A DNA stretch of 64,000 nucleotides from Phascolarctos cinereus (lineage: Eukaryota; Chordata; Mammalia; Diprotodontia; Phascolarctidae). Shown piece by piece: positions 10,836 through 22,254 of the stretch. Numbering within the stretch: position 1 is the stretch's first letter; the number at the start of each line of letters is the position of its first letter. The translations under genes and the position numbers were made by a program. The notes beneath the pieces were generated by a model. That model saw nothing but the letters and a program-made list of their open reading frames with translations, had not been told where the DNA came from and made no database searches. The stretch spans positions 8,839,501 to 8,903,500 of the forward strand of contig NW_018343982.1 in the NCBI RefSeq assembly GCF_002099425.1, written 5' to 3'.

Positions 10836-11334
10836 TTGGGAAGTCTTCTTACTGACTCCTAAAATGTCCCTAAAACATAACTTTGTAAGGCCTTCTGAAA
10901 TAAAATGATGGAGCTAGAGGGAATACAGAATATTTGTGGGCCTTATTAAATCTATAACCAGCTAGAGAAAAGACAAAATACTAATTAGCTGGGATAAAAT
11001 ATTAAAAGATAATTTATCCTTAGACATTATGACACTTTGTTATACAACTACAGAACTCTCGGTATTGAAACTCAGGAGCGTGAACGTTAGTTGAAAAAGC
11101 TTCTACCCTAGCAAATGATGGAGATAGCTGAGTTTTAATAAGGAAATTAAGAGTACACATTTCATTCCCTTTGTTGAAATATCATGAAAGGAGAGAAGAG
11201 TAGATCCTTCAAGAGTTCACTGCTATTTGAACAGAAATGGAGGCACTCAGAGGAGGTACTCAGCCCAATAGGCAAGAGGGAGTGACAAAATTGGAAGGGG
11301 AGCAAATTTTCTCACTAATACGAAGATGTAGTTT
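10836..11334. other. No feature recognised
   Basis: AT-rich, no open frame of note, no repeat recognised. Confidence 0.5.
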
Positions 11335-11350
11335 GAGAAGAGTCCCTACT

Positions 11351-11499
11351 GGGGCAGCCAGGTGGTGCGTGGATAGAGCACTGGCCCTGGAATCAGGAGG
11401 TCCTGAGTTCAAATCCAGCCTCAGACATGTAATACTCACTAGCTGTGTGACCCTGGGCAAGTCACTTAACCCAACTGCCTTAAAAAAAAAAGAGAGAGA
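11351..11499 (+). mobile_element. Marsupial tRNA-derived SINE (short form)
   Basis: Starts ggggcagccaggtggtg, carries the B-box gagttcaaatcc and the body 'agctgtgtgaccctgggcaa', and ends in A10 plus (AG)n. It is flanked by gagaagagtccctact (11335-11350) and gagaagaatccctacc (11500-11515), 14 of 16 matching: a target-site duplication typical of LINE-type priming. Confidence 0.93.
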
Positions 11500-11515
11500 G
11501 AGAAGAATCCCTACC

Positions 11516-12716
11516 CTTTCCTCTATGTCTTGGGGCATTTTAAACTAGTCTGGACAGTAAGGTGGATATGTTCTGAGTAGTGGTCCCGCATTCAGAGAGG
11601 GCAGGCAACATAGCTCATTGAGTCTCATCTATTTCTGTGAATATTAAGGCAAAAGCTTTGTGTGAAATATGGTAGTTCTACAGCAGAAATAGAACAAGAG
11701 CACTTTATCTGTGTGAAAATGATTGTCAAGGTCACAGAGACCTACAGTGATCTGTGCAAATTAAAGCTGTATGTGGCCTGCTTTAGTCAAAGGATACACT
11801 TTCCAGAGTCCCCAAAACATTCAGATAAGGAAGGATACTTGCTTCTGGGTCTTTTTTTGTGTGTTTTTAATCCTGATCCTTCTTTTTTTCCCTAATTTTT
11901 GGTTTGACACCAGAGCCCTTGCACCACATGCCTTCCTCCCAGTGTATGGAAGTGCTGTATTAGGGCCCAAAGAGTCATGCTTTGGGCAATCTTGGCAGGC
12001 CCTGCGGTGTTGATAAAAACATCCTCTTGCAGGCCTTAGCAGATTTCCAAAGATCAAGAGTAATACTCTGTCTGGGTAATGTCCAAAACCATATTATACT
12101 TCTTTTATTTTCTGTCGACTAAAAAGTAGGAAATACTGCAAATGGTGTGATGTAGACCCACCTTTGATTTCTAATCTTTTTTCTTTTCATCTACTTTACT
12201 GTACTTAAACTCAGGGGATTTCATTTTAAGAGGCTACATGAGGGTTCTTAGCAGAGTCGCAATAAGGCATTTGTGTGACCCAAGCCAGGTCTAAAATGGT
12301 TTCCATCTCAGTATTTTAAATATGTCACCTGAATGTTGTCCTCTAGAAGCTGTGAGCCATCACTGGAACACATGTGACTTGCTTTCTCATAAAATGAATA
12401 CCTGTGTGTCATGTAGTATGTATAGAAAGGAAAATTAACATTGCCTCTTATTGTGCTTCCTCCCCCATATCATGCTGAACCCTAGGGAGCTGCCTACCTT
12501 ACCTTCCCCCAGGCCCAACTCTTCCTTGAAGTTACTCCAACTACAGCTGTTCTACTGTTAAGTCAGATTGAGTAACTAAGAACTCACAGGACGTGTATCA
12601 GTTTCTTGATAATACCTAATCAGTCCCAAAAGGAATGAATGACAGTACCTGGAAGCCTCCACAACAATTGGTCACAATAGGAAGTACATAAAAGAAGGGG
12701 CAAAGATGAAAGGAAG
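11516..12716. other. No gene or repeat recognised
   Basis: Unassigned DNA. Overlapping frames at 11662-12057 on both strands are unrelated to any family I know and cross a T-rich run; I regard them as chance. Confidence 0.5.
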
Positions 12717-12993
12717 GGAATAAACATTTATGTAGTATCTACTCTGTACCAGGCATTGTGCTAAGCACTTTTTTTTTTTTACAAATACTATCTCATTTGA
12801 GTCTCAAAGTAATCCTGCATGGTAGGTGTGATTATTATCCCCATTTTATAGTTGAGGAAACTGAGGCAGAAAGAGGATAAGTGGCTTACCCAGAGTCACA
12901 CAGCTAGTAAGTGTCTTAGGCCAGACTGGAACTCAGGAAGATGTGTCTTCCTACTCTAGACCCAGCACTCTATCCACTGTACCACCAGCTGCA
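12717..12993 (-). mobile_element. MIR / THER1-type CORE-SINE, full length
   Basis: Complete reverse-complement element: 'aataaacatttatgtagtat', 'ccaggcattgtgctaagca', poly-T, 'tattatccccattttatag', 'gaggaaactgaggcagaaag', 'cacacagctagtaagtgtc', 'cccagcactctatccactg' and 'taccaccagctgc'. The tail is the L2-type terminus. Confidence 0.9.
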
Positions 12994-13180
12994 TGAGAAG
13001 TCAAAAAAGCATAGAATGATGTGATGTGGCAGTTGGAAAAAGTCAGAAAAGAGGTATGACTGGAATTTAGGACATATGTAGTCTTATGTGAAGTTAATCT
13101 TTTCTCCAAATTCAGCTCATAACATTTGAAAACTTGCTTCTAGCATGAGTTTCATGGTTCCTTATAATTGTTGACTTGTA

Positions 13181-13336
13181 GGGGCAACTAGGTGGCACAG
13201 TGGATAGAGCACCAGCCCTGGATTCAGGAGGACCTGAGTTCAAATCCGGCCTCAGATACATAACACTTACTAGCTGTGTGACCCTGGGCAAGTCACTTAA
13301 CCCCGTTACCTAGTCCCCCATCCCCCCAAAAAATAA
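13181..13336 (+). mobile_element. Marsupial tRNA-derived SINE (short form)
   Basis: Head ggggcaactaggtggcaca, B box gagttcaaatcc, body 'agctgtgtgaccctgggcaa', and a C-rich then A6 tail. Flanking duplication taattgttgacttgt (13165-13179) and taattgttatcttgt (13340-13354), 13 of 15 matching. Confidence 0.92.
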
Positions 13337-13365
13337 TAGTAATTGTTATCTTGTGTTTTTGCTAA

Positions 13366-13592
13366 AGGAGGCAGGTAGGTGGGACTGAATTCAGGAAGCC
13401 CTGAGTTCAAATCCAGCCTCTGATGCTTACTAGCTAAGTAACCCTGAGCAAGCCATTTAACCTCTGTTTGCCTCAATCCACTGGAGAAGGAAATGGCAAA
13501 CAACTCCAGTATCTTTGCCAAGAAAACCCCATGGACAGTATGGTCCACAGGGTCACAAAGAGTCAGACACGGCTAAATGCCTGAACTACAAC
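13366..13592 (+). mobile_element. MAR1 SINE (tRNA head, RTE tail)
   Basis: Decayed tRNA-like head (gaattcaggaagccctgag, gttcaaatccagcc), CORE-like middle 'gtttgcctcaatccactgg', the diagnostic 'gagaaggaaatggcaaacaa' and 'agtatctttgccaagaaaac', and the tail 'tggtccacagggtcacaaag...gtcagacacggc', almost the same as the RTE terminus at 2812-2862. It lies 30 bases after another SINE. Confidence 0.9.
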
Positions 13593-13724
13593 ATTATTGC
13601 TAAGTCTTGCGAGATGACAAAACTATGTTTACCTTGGATTCAAGATATGTTCTCTAATTGTAAACCTTCATGTGGTCTTTTCAAATATTGGTTTTCTGGA
13701 CAGGAGGAAACATTATAGGGGAAA

Positions 13725-13937
13725 ATCTGGTGGTGAGAGTCAAGATTTAAGTCTCTGCCCTGCCATTTATTAGCCCGTATGACCTTGAGCAGCTCACTGA
13801 ACTTGAAGAATTTCATCTCCAAAATGAGGACAATAATACCCACCAATCTACTTCACTGGCTTGTGCTAAGTCTCAAATGAGATAATGTGTGCAAAGTACT
13901 TGGGGAACTGTGTGCTACATAAATAATGGCTGTTATG
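13725..13937 (+). mobile_element. MIR SINE
   Basis: 'gtcaagatttaagtctctgc', 'tgccatttattagcccgtat', 'gaccttgagcagctcactga', 'ctccaaaatgaggacaataa' and 'gagataatgtgtgcaaagta': the forward MIR body and 3' part. Confidence 0.8.
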
Positions 13938-13974
13938 ATCATGTTCTCATGAAATCAAGTCAAGATATAACTAA

Positions 13975-14380
13975 AGGAGCCGTCGCAGACCAGAAGTCAG
14001 AAAAGCTTCCCTTGCAAAGCTGCCAGCGGGGCCTATGCCCTAAGAGAGCTGGTGGAAGGCACTCCCTGGCCATAAAGCAGCTGCAGGAGACAGAGCGTTA
14101 CCCAGGGACTGCTCAGGACGCAGTCTCGAGCACCTCACCATCCGGCACTGATTGGCACCCTGTTTCTGCCACCTTGTTGCACTTGCCTGGAGTCTCACCG
14201 GCTCAGTGTGTTGAGAGCCCATCACCAGGCTGCCTTCTTGGGGCTGGCTCGATGTCAGATTCCCTTTTTGTTATCAGGCACTCTGTTTCAGAAACTGTCA
14301 ATCAGACAAGTAGGGTTTGGATCTCCTACACTAGCCCTCAAAGAGAAAAATATTGGGGCATGATGTAGATTTCCATTTCC
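13975..14380. promoter_or_regulatory. GC-richer repeat-free block, candidate regulatory element
   Basis: Higher GC and CpG than its surroundings, with no recognised repeat. It contains ctgtcaatca at 14295-14304, the reverse complement of TGATTGACAG, the MEIS/PBX-type composite homeodomain site. A 159-codon frame spans 13889-14368, but it begins inside the MIR at 13725-13937, has no recognisable domain and no splice context, so I do not call it a gene. Confidence 0.3.
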
Positions 14381-17045
14381 CTTAGTCCACCACATTCCAG
14401 ACAGTCGAAGATTGATGAGAACTTTGTCAGCTAATTTTATACTTCTTGTGGTTTTGTGCCATCTCTATGTGGACCCCAACTTAGAAAAACGTATGGCCCC
14501 ATATTTTTCAGTGCTCCAGATATGCTACTCTATGGCTTTTAAAGACTTAACAAACGAAGTATAGTCTTCTAAAATTTTTCCATTTATCACCCAATAATAA
14601 ACGATGTTCTGTGTTTCAACAGAGAAGTTCTTTTACTCAGATTTTTAGTGAAGAATATACCATTGTAATTGCTATGTATTTTTTTTTCATTTGTAAATTA
14701 CACGTACTGTAAGCTACAGGATCATGAAAAGCTACATGCCTGGGTTTGTTAGTTGATACACAGTATGTGTGATTACAAACTGTTTGAATAACAGTGGACT
14801 ATTGAACCACCATCCAGATGTGTGTGCTGTTAACTGTAGGGATGCCCACAAAGAAGGATTATCTCTTTTGTTGCTATGTCTCAGCCTCTCAAAAAGTGGA
14901 AACAGGAGCCATGGAGGCTGCTCACACAAAATAGTAGCTTTAAATGATTTATCAGAAGTAAATTTTAAGCATTTTTAAAAGTATAAACAGTCATTTAAAA
15001 TAATGCTTTAAAAGCTGATTTTCTTTTTCCAAATTGAATCATACCAATAAATATTCTACATTTTGAATGTTCTTCTGTACCATTTAGATCATCAGCATTT
15101 TGATGTTCTAAAATATCTTCAAAATTCAGACATTTTAGCTTTCAGGTAAAGTGTTAAGCTGGTGACAATAGAAATCTGACCTTGTCTTCTTTCTGCCTAC
15201 AGAGTCTGTATTCTCTACAGGTTCCTCCACTTGCTTTAAGGGATACTGCTATCCCAGGATTATTTTGTATTCATAATAGTGACTTAGGGAAATCAATGAG
15301 GAAACACCCATCATTGATATTTTCTTTTAAAGGTACATTTAGAGTTGATAAGAAAAATTCCATCCTATTCAAAATGTAAACATGTCCAGAGATCTAATAC
15401 CAGAATATTTTTCTGGCCACAAAAAATAAAGGAAGTGGTGCTTTAAATGTAAATACTTGATTTTTTTTTCTAATGCAGTATCAGGTACTGGTTCAACACT
15501 GCCAAAGATTTCTTTGGCACCTGTTGGAAAACTCTAGCAGTAGAATTGCTCCCAGCCACCAAAGCCTATGGGTCTGCCTCTGGGCAATAAATCACTGCAT
15601 GTTGACATATATCTTTTTGACCATATTTTAAATTCTGTAACAAGAGAGTCATAAAATTTTTTTTTAAATTTTACTAGACATCAACTTGGCTTTAAGGAAA
15701 CAGAGAAATTGAGAGGACATCCTCTCAGAGCTCTGTTCTTGCTCCACTTTCTACAGTTTAATTTAAAGAAAAATGTGGAATTTCCTCCTGAGTGATTAAT
15801 TGGCCAGAGTGGTGACATACAGGAACTCTAAGCTTGACCTCGCAGGTAAAGTCTAACGGGTATGTTAAGTTGATTACACAACTTCCTCTAAATAAGTTGA
15901 CAAGCGGTTTGCACAGTTGCCATGACTTTTGCCCTTATAAATGCATACTTCTAAATGACTTGCTTTTTCAACTGAAGCAATCCTTATTTTAGATGTGACA
16001 TGTGTTAAGTAAACAGCCTGAAATGGAGTCCCAGTTTCCTAACCTTCACAGCCAGGACTTTGCATTTGAACTGTATAAGGACAATTGAAACTTAGACTCC
16101 AGATATCCCAGTATTCATGGACTAAAGGGCATACCAAACTGTTTACTTGCCTTTGGGGTACGAAGAAGACAAGTCAGATGGAGAGAAATAGAACGGAAAG
16201 ACAACCAACTCCATCTGAAAAATTCAAATAACTGAGGCATGAGAATAATTAGTAATGAATGACAAGCCACCTTACTTCTAGGATAAAGCATATATTGTTT
16301 TTCCAAGTCAGAGTCTATAAGATGAAATGATCATTGATATTGTTTTAAGCATGTAAAAGAATTAATATTTCTAGCCAACATATAAATTTCATGTTTACTT
16401 TCAGTGAGAAGATAGGGTTTTAGAGTATAAGAAAATGAATTAATTAGAGGGTTTTTTTGTTTTATAAATGTACTGGCTCCCTCTGACATTCTTTTAAGAA
16501 AGATTTACAAATGTAAGTGGTGAGAACAACCATCAATAAACAGGAAATGAGATTTGGGATCCCAAGACGAGGTACTGCCTAGGAAAATGAACTGCTGATT
16601 AATAGTTTATTAATCAGCTTCATCAAACATCTGTATCTTGATTTGATAAATGGACATTATTTTGCTAATGCTGCCAATTTAGATATTAGATATTCATTCA
16701 ATGCTCTTTCTGAATGAGTGATACATTTGGAAAATTAATTTGTTTTCAATTGTGTGGGGTCTTTTTCCAATGGAATATAATTTATGTCTGGTTGGACTAT
16801 AATATGACAAGTCCTGAACTAATCAGCACTGTTAGTGTTCAGGGTTAATATTTGCCATCATTCCAACAAAAAAATACACTAGATAGTCTTTCTAGGACAT
16901 AATGCAGGCCTACAATAAATCATGTCCATTAATGTTAAGTATATAAAATGAAGATAATTCACATATAAAAATGTTTACAACTTCCCAGACCTGATGACTT
17001 AGATGTGTTTTTTTCTTTTCATTCTTTCAGTAGTTGCCGAGTTGT
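14381..17045. other. Long repeat-poor, AT-rich interval
   Basis: 2.6 kb without a confident repeat or exon. Scattered TAAT and AT-rich motifs only. The lack of transposons over this length, in a window otherwise full of them, is mildly unusual. Confidence 0.45.
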
Positions 17046-17088
17046 TTTTTGTTTGTTTGTTTGTTTGTTTGTTTGTTTGTTTTTTCAA
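17046..17088. repeat. (TTTG)n microsatellite
   Basis: Eight or so GTTT units ending in a T run. Confidence 0.9.
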
Positions 17089-17107
17089 CAAAAGAAATTG
17101 TTGCCTC

Positions 17108-17215
17108 CATTCTTTGGCAGGTCATCTGTTTGGGCAGGGACCATATCTAAATTTGTTGTTCTATATGGCTCCTAGCTAGCACATTGTTGGTACTCAGTAA
17201 GCATTAACTAATAAC
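17108..17215 (+). mobile_element. L2 LINE 3' tail
   Basis: 'gggcagggaccatatctaa' and 'cacattgttggtactcagta' correspond to the L2 terminus. Confidence 0.55.
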
Positions 17216-17529
17216 AACAATATCTTAAGCTCAGATTTCTGAGAGGTTTAACTTCCTCACCAGCTGGCCAAAGCTGTTTTACACACGTCTCATATGTCAG
17301 GGGAAGATTTCACACTGAACCTACTTTGTAGCAATGGAAGCTGGAAACTGTCCATGTTTGCCAGTATTTTGACTTAAACTCTGGCTCTGAGCATGATGAA
17401 ATAGGGTTTCATGAATATATTTCACAGACAGTTCTTAAGATGGCAGAGCAGAAGGAGTTGACCCCATAGATGTTTCTGAGAGGCATTGTGATGTGGAGAA
17501 AACAAACAAACATTGGATTTGGAAGCAGA

Positions 17530-17686
17530 AATGTGGTAGAATGGGAAGAGTGTGGGATTTGGAATCTTAGAGGACCTGGGTTCAAATCCCTACTCTAGAA
17601 CTTATTCTTTGTGTGACGTGGGCATTTCCTGTTTCCTGAAATGTAAAATGAGGGGAGTGTAAAGTCAAGGATCTATGACTCTATGC
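17530..17686 (+). mobile_element. MIR3 SINE
   Basis: 'gtgtgggatttggaatctta', 'gacctgggttcaaatcccta', 'tttcctgaaatgtaaaatga' and 'gatctatgactctatgca'. Directly followed by an L2 in the opposite orientation. Confidence 0.65.
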
Positions 17687-18556
17687 AGTCAATAAATATG
17701 AAGTGCCTACTATGCGTGAGGTACAAATAGAAAGAATAAAGCAATCCCTACTCTCAGTGATTCACATCCTAAGAAAGGATACCCTGAGGACATATATAAG
17801 CACATGCAGACTAAATAGAAAGCTAATAAATACAAGGTAGTTAACTGCAAGGTAATTAAGGAAAGAAGACACCAGCAGTTTGAGGAATTGGGAAAGGTTT
17901 GGGTAGAAGATGGTGATTGAGCTACATCTTGAAGCTAGAGAGGGATTCTATGAGGTAGAAGCAAAAAGGGAATGCATTCCAGGCCAGAGGGACAGCAGGT
18001 AGTCAGTTCCTAGGGTCCAAGATGGGAAAGGAGGCGTCTTGAGAAGACCAGCTCGACTGGATCAGAGAGTGCGGGAGGGGGAATAACAAACTGGAAAGAT
18101 AGCTTGGTTTTGGGTTGGGAAAGCTTTAAAAGTGAAACAAAGAAGTTTATATTATATCCTCGAAGCGATTGGAAGCCGCTGGAGTTGACTGAGTAGGGGA
18201 GTGACGTCAGCAGATGGTCAGATCTGCTGTTAAGGAAAATCACTTTGGCAGCTACGTGGAGGAGAGACTGGGGTGGGAAGACTTGAGGCAGGGAGAGCGA
18301 TCAGAAGGTCATTGCAATAACTTGCCAAGAGGTAGTGAAGGCCTGAACTAAGGTGGGAGCCTGGATCAGATGCAAGAGATGGGACACTATAAAATTTTAG
18401 CAAGATTTGGAAAGTGCTTAAATATGTGAAGTGAGGAACCAAATTTGTTACAAGCCTGGGAGGCCTTCAGCAGAAATAGGGAAGTTTGGAAGGGAGGGAC
18501 TTGGGAAGCAAAAGACGAGGAGTTCCATTTTGGACTTGTTGACTTTGAGTTTGCTA
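17687..18556 (-). mobile_element. L2 LINE, 3' half of ORF2 and 3' UTR
   Basis: Reverse-complement L2 starting at its terminus ('aagtgcctactatgcgtgag'), through 'gggaatgcattccaggcca', 'gagtaggggagtgacgtc', 'aaaatcactttggcagctac', 'gcagggagagcgatcagaag' and 'gggaagtttggaaggg' to 'ttggacttgttgactttgag'. On the minus strand this is the C-terminal region of the L2 ORF2 after the reverse transcriptase (family text 'LLTSLPYSVNSSGFQSLR...'), broken by many stops and indels. Confidence 0.8.
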
Positions 18557-18655
18557 GTTTTGAATCGCGGCTTCACTGCTTACGACATGTGACTTTGGGC
18601 ACATCCTTAACCGGGCTTATCTCCCTATCAGTAAGAAAGAGAGGATTGCCTAGGC
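18557..18655 (+). mobile_element. MIR3 SINE fragment
   Basis: 'cggcttcactgcttacgac', 'gtgactttgggcacatcct' and 'agagaggattgcctaggccc': MIR3 body running into the CR1-type tail. Confidence 0.55.
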
Positions 18656-18826
18656 CCTTAACCTTTTTTTACATTATAGACTCCTATGGCAGTCTAGTAG
18701 AAGGCCTAAATAATTAAAATAAATACAATTACAAAGGATCACAAAGAAAATCAATTATATTGAAATAGTTTTCAAAATATTTTTACAAACAAGTTCATGA
18801 GCCCCTGGAAGAGAGGGTTTCTAGAG
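18656..18826 (-). mobile_element. hAT-like MITE, copy 2 (reverse orientation)
   Basis: 'ttaaccttttttt', 'actcctatggcagtctagta', 'attacaaaggatcacaaag', 'gaaatagttttcaaaatatt', 'acaagttcatgagcccctg': the same internal order as copy 1 and the reverse of the copies at 35548 and 45097. Left and right termini are worn. Confidence 0.55.
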
Positions 18827-18949
18827 CTTCTTCCAGTTTTCCAGTGTCTTTTGAGCCCGTCTTAATTTGCTGAAGCTCCCTTGGGAGATCCAGAATGTTC
18901 TTATTCATCTTACCCTATTAAAATAAAAGCCTGTTTAAAAAGGTCAGAA

Positions 18950-19150
18950 TTCTAGAATGTTAGACCCATAAGGGATCTTAGAAATACTCTAGTTTAACCT
19001 CCTCCTCACATAATGTGCAGAAGGGAAAACTGAGCCCCAGAGGGAAGGTACAATGTCTACGATTACGTAAGTAGGTAATAGGATGGAGCTAGGACTAGAA
19101 AACCTAGTTCCACAGACTCCTGCTCATACTCTTCCCACACTGAACCACAA
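18950..19150 (-). mobile_element. MIR3 SINE
   Basis: 'tctagaatgttagacccata', 'agggatcttagaaatactct', 'gaaaactgagccccagaggg', 'gagctaggactagaaaacct': reverse-complement MIR3, near full length. Confidence 0.75.
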
Positions 19151-20524
19151 TGACATACAAATGCAAGGAAAGACATGTTCTTTTTTTTAAATAGCCTACT
19201 ATATCTAGCATTGCATATGCTTCGCATGGGAAACTTTTCAGTAGACATTAAGATCTGGTGTCATAGCCTTATTGTAGCATTTAGGGACACCCAATTCCAC
19301 ACACACAGCCCTTTCCCCAAGAGCATTTAGGTACTTACATTTTTATGTGTCCCAGAACTACATATGTGGACCCATTAGTACAAAATTCCTCATAAGGCCC
19401 TGTCAAGATCTCAGAACAAATTGTCTATAAAGTCCCTAGATACCTGTGGTCTTTTGCCAAAAACTATGCAAACTTCCTTCAAAATACTGAAATTTAACAG
19501 CTGTGTAACCTCCATTAGAACCAGAATGTAGAATTTCTAATTTCTCCAGCAGTGTCTATAGTCAGTATGATGGTGTCTCTTCCAGCCAGGAAAGTCTATG
19601 TTCTGGTAATCATGTTGTTCATCATTTATCTCAGGGCATTTTTCAATATACCCTTCCTGGCTGATAAATTAAGTGTAATCCTCATCCTTCATTCCTAAGA
19701 ACCAGTAAAAAACCAAACAAAACAAAAACCAGTTTAGTCATGTTTGTTGACAGTTATCAAGTTTATAATTTAATTTGTTTTTAATTCATCAGGCCCAGAA
19801 AGGAAGTAGCCCAAAAGGAACTACTTTTAGTGTGACACACCTGTGGAAGCATCTTAGTCTTCAGTAACCACCTCCCAAATGTCTAGTGTCAACCCAATAT
19901 ATGAGAGCACAACACATTCATACAACAAGTGCCTTTGCCAAAACAGAGAGTGAAGAGTCCTGGAAGGGCACTTGTCCCAGGGGAAAGACAGGATAAGTAA
20001 AGTGGCAGAAGCAGTGTGAGCTGATAAGCCTGATCGGTAAGGGAAATGTTGAGGATCTCTAAGTATGTACCTCTTGGGCCAAAATTAGCTGTACACATTT
20101 GTTTTGAATTTCCTTTAAATGTCAAAATAAATCCCTGGCAAATAAGAAAGAAACCTTGGGGTCCTCTAACTTGGGATCTTCCAATCACTAATGCCAGATC
20201 CATGTTTTTTACCTGTTCACTGTTTCTTATATAAAGAGGACCGTGGCCTTTGATGGCTAATTCAAATATTCAGGGGGCCCATAAGAAGATCTCATATGAA
20301 TGGCTCAGAGAAGAGAGGGGTACATTCTTTTCTTGGCTCCTCTCACATCTCTCAATACATTTTCCTAAGAGGAGTAACAAATATGAGCTTTTTATAGGGT
20401 TCTTTAAGATCCTTAGTCCCTAGTTAACATTTGTATTTGAACTAGTAGTTCTTGTTTAAGTAGTCATAAATAATAAAAGGATAAATAAGAATCATAATAA
20501 TGAGGGTAGTAATAACACATCTAT
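19151..20524. other. No gene recognised
   Basis: Unassigned DNA. Frames at 19889-20234 overlap on opposite strands and lack motifs. Confidence 0.5.
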
Positions 20525-20745
20525 TTCTGCTGAAATCCAGTTCCTCTTTCAAGGCCCAGATAAAATGCCACTTCTTCAACAAGGTTGTTCTTGATTTCCC
20601 TACCTGGAAACTATCTCTTTCATTTAAACTCAGTACTTTTTGTTTTTAAACTTCTCTTTGGCAATTGTTATACACTAAAGTGTATTCTAATTATTTGTGT
20701 ACATATATATGTCTCCTCTAATAGTTCAGTTGAGAATTCAAGGGG
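20525..20745 (+). mobile_element. L2 LINE 3' end
   Basis: 'caaggcccagataaaatgcc', 'cacttcttcaacaaggttg', 'ttcttgatttccctacctgg' and 'tgtacatatatatgtctcct': L2 C-terminus and 3' UTR, tail lost. Confidence 0.65.
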
Positions 20746-20795
20746 AAAATATTGCTCATTTTAATATTACAATTCCTAGTCTTTCCACTCCTCCT

Positions 20796-21062
20796 GGTGC
20801 AGCTAGGTGGCACAGTGGATAGATAAAGTGCTGGGCCTACCGTCAGGAAGACTCCTCTTCCTGAGTTCAAATCTGGCCTCAGATACTTACTAGCTGCGTG
20901 ACCCTGGGCAAATCACTTCACCCTGTTTGCCTCAGTTTCCTCATCTGGAAAATGAGCTGGAGAAGGAAATGGCAAACCACTCCACTATCTTTGCCAAGAA
21001 AGCCCCCAAATGGGGTCACAAAGAATCAGACGTGACTGAAAACAACTAAACAACAACAACAA
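20796..21062 (+). mobile_element. MAR1 SINE, full length
   Basis: tRNA head 'gcagctaggtggcacagtgg', 'gagttcaaatctggcctca', 'agctgcgtgaccctgggcaa', middle 'gtttgcctcagtttcctcat', then 'gagaaggaaatggcaaacc', 'ctatctttgccaagaaagc' and the RTE-type tail 'ggggtcacaaagaatcag...gtgactgaaaac' followed by (AAC)n. One of the best-preserved MAR1 copies here. Confidence 0.95.
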
Positions 21063-22250
21063 GCATGCTAAGTTCCTGATCACTTCGGCTTACCCAGAGC
21101 CCATAACCTACTCCTCCAGTTCTTCCCATCATCCATAAATATCCACTTCTAAGGTCCTGATTTCCAAAATTCCTTTATCTGGTCATAATCTTTTATCATT
21201 CCACCTATCCTTCTGCCTTACATAAACTTATTATTCATCTTTATCATGACCTCCAATCCTTCAACAACTCAGTTCTTTCCTGGGCTTTTTTTTTTTTTGT
21301 GGTGAGGCAGTTGGGATTAAGGGACTTCCCCAGAGTCACACAGTTAGTAAGTGTTATGTGTCTGAGGCTGGTTTTGAACTCAGGTCTTCTTGACTCCAGA
21401 GTCCATGGTCTATCCACTGTGCCACCTAGCTGCCCCTAGGCTTTCACCCTGAACCGACTACACTCTCCTTCTTTCCCTGTCTCAAACTTTTGATGAACTG
21501 ATTCAACTCTACAAGATTTTTTACACTTGAATCTCTTGCCTCTTATCCTATTGCCAATAATGCTTGCCACACCCCAACCTTGTATTAATACCACTGCCCC
21601 CTACCTTCTCTTGCTGTTTGAACAGAGCTGGGAAAAATCACAAAAATGGGTCCACTACAAATTCATGTTACATAATCTTAACTACATCCTTATTGAAGTA
21701 AGGCAATCCTTTCCTAGTAACCACAGTGGCTATTCCAAATCTTCTTATCCCTCCTCAAACATTTCATGGCTCCTTCTCCTACCCTCCAGGATCAAATGTA
21801 AAATCCTTTCTTTGGCTTGTAAAGCTCTTCACAACCTGGCCTCTTCCTACCTTTCCAGTTTTTTTTTTTTAACACTTGACTACAACAGGATCTGCGTGCT
21901 GTTCTTTGCACACAACACTCTATTTCCTGGCACATCTGTCCGCCATGCTTGAATGTTTTCTTTCTTCAGCTACACTTCCTAGCTTCTCTGGCTTCCTTTC
22001 AGATTCAGCTCAAGTCCAATCTTCTGCAAGAAGCCTTTCCCAATCTCCCTTCCTGATTCTAGTACCTTCCCTCTGAGATTGCTTTCCATTTACACTATGT
22101 ATAGCTTATATGTATGTGATGGTTTGCATGTTGTTTCTCCCCACTAGAATATGAGCACCTTAAGGCTCATATTTTGGTTTTAGTTTTTTGCTTTTTTTAT
22201 ATCCCTAACTACCTGTCACTTAAAGTGCTTAATAAATGGTTGTTAACTGA
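21063..22250 (+). mobile_element. L2 LINE with the reverse-transcriptase core missing
   Basis: The left part (to about 21740) matches the pre-RT region of L2 ORF2, including the peptide WVHYKFMLHNLNYILIEVRQ near 21638. At about 21740-21770 it jumps to the post-RT region, with peptide SRIKCKILSLACKALHNLAS near 21786-21845, and continues to the L2 terminus ('cttcctgattctagtacctt', 'agtgcttaataaatggttg'). Against the 57365-59640 copy about 1.3 kb, including the RT active site, is absent. A frame of 141 codons (21527-21952) reads across the junction. A SINE is inserted at 21286-21436. Non-functional. Confidence 0.8.
21286..21436 (-). mobile_element. Marsupial tRNA-derived SINE (short form)
   Basis: Reverse complement: 13-base poly-T, 'gtggtgaggcagttggga', 'cacacagttagtaagtgtta', 'ttttgaactcaggtcttc', 'ggtctatccactgtgccac' and 'ctagctgcccc'. 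Flanks ctgggctttt and ctaggctttc are a probable target duplication within the L2. Confidence 0.9.
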
Positions 22251-22254
22251 TAGC

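Noticed and set aside
13889-14368. 159-codon plus-strand open frame as a host gene
   Set aside because: It starts inside a MIR, shows no domain or signal and has no splice or promoter context; higher local GC explains its length.
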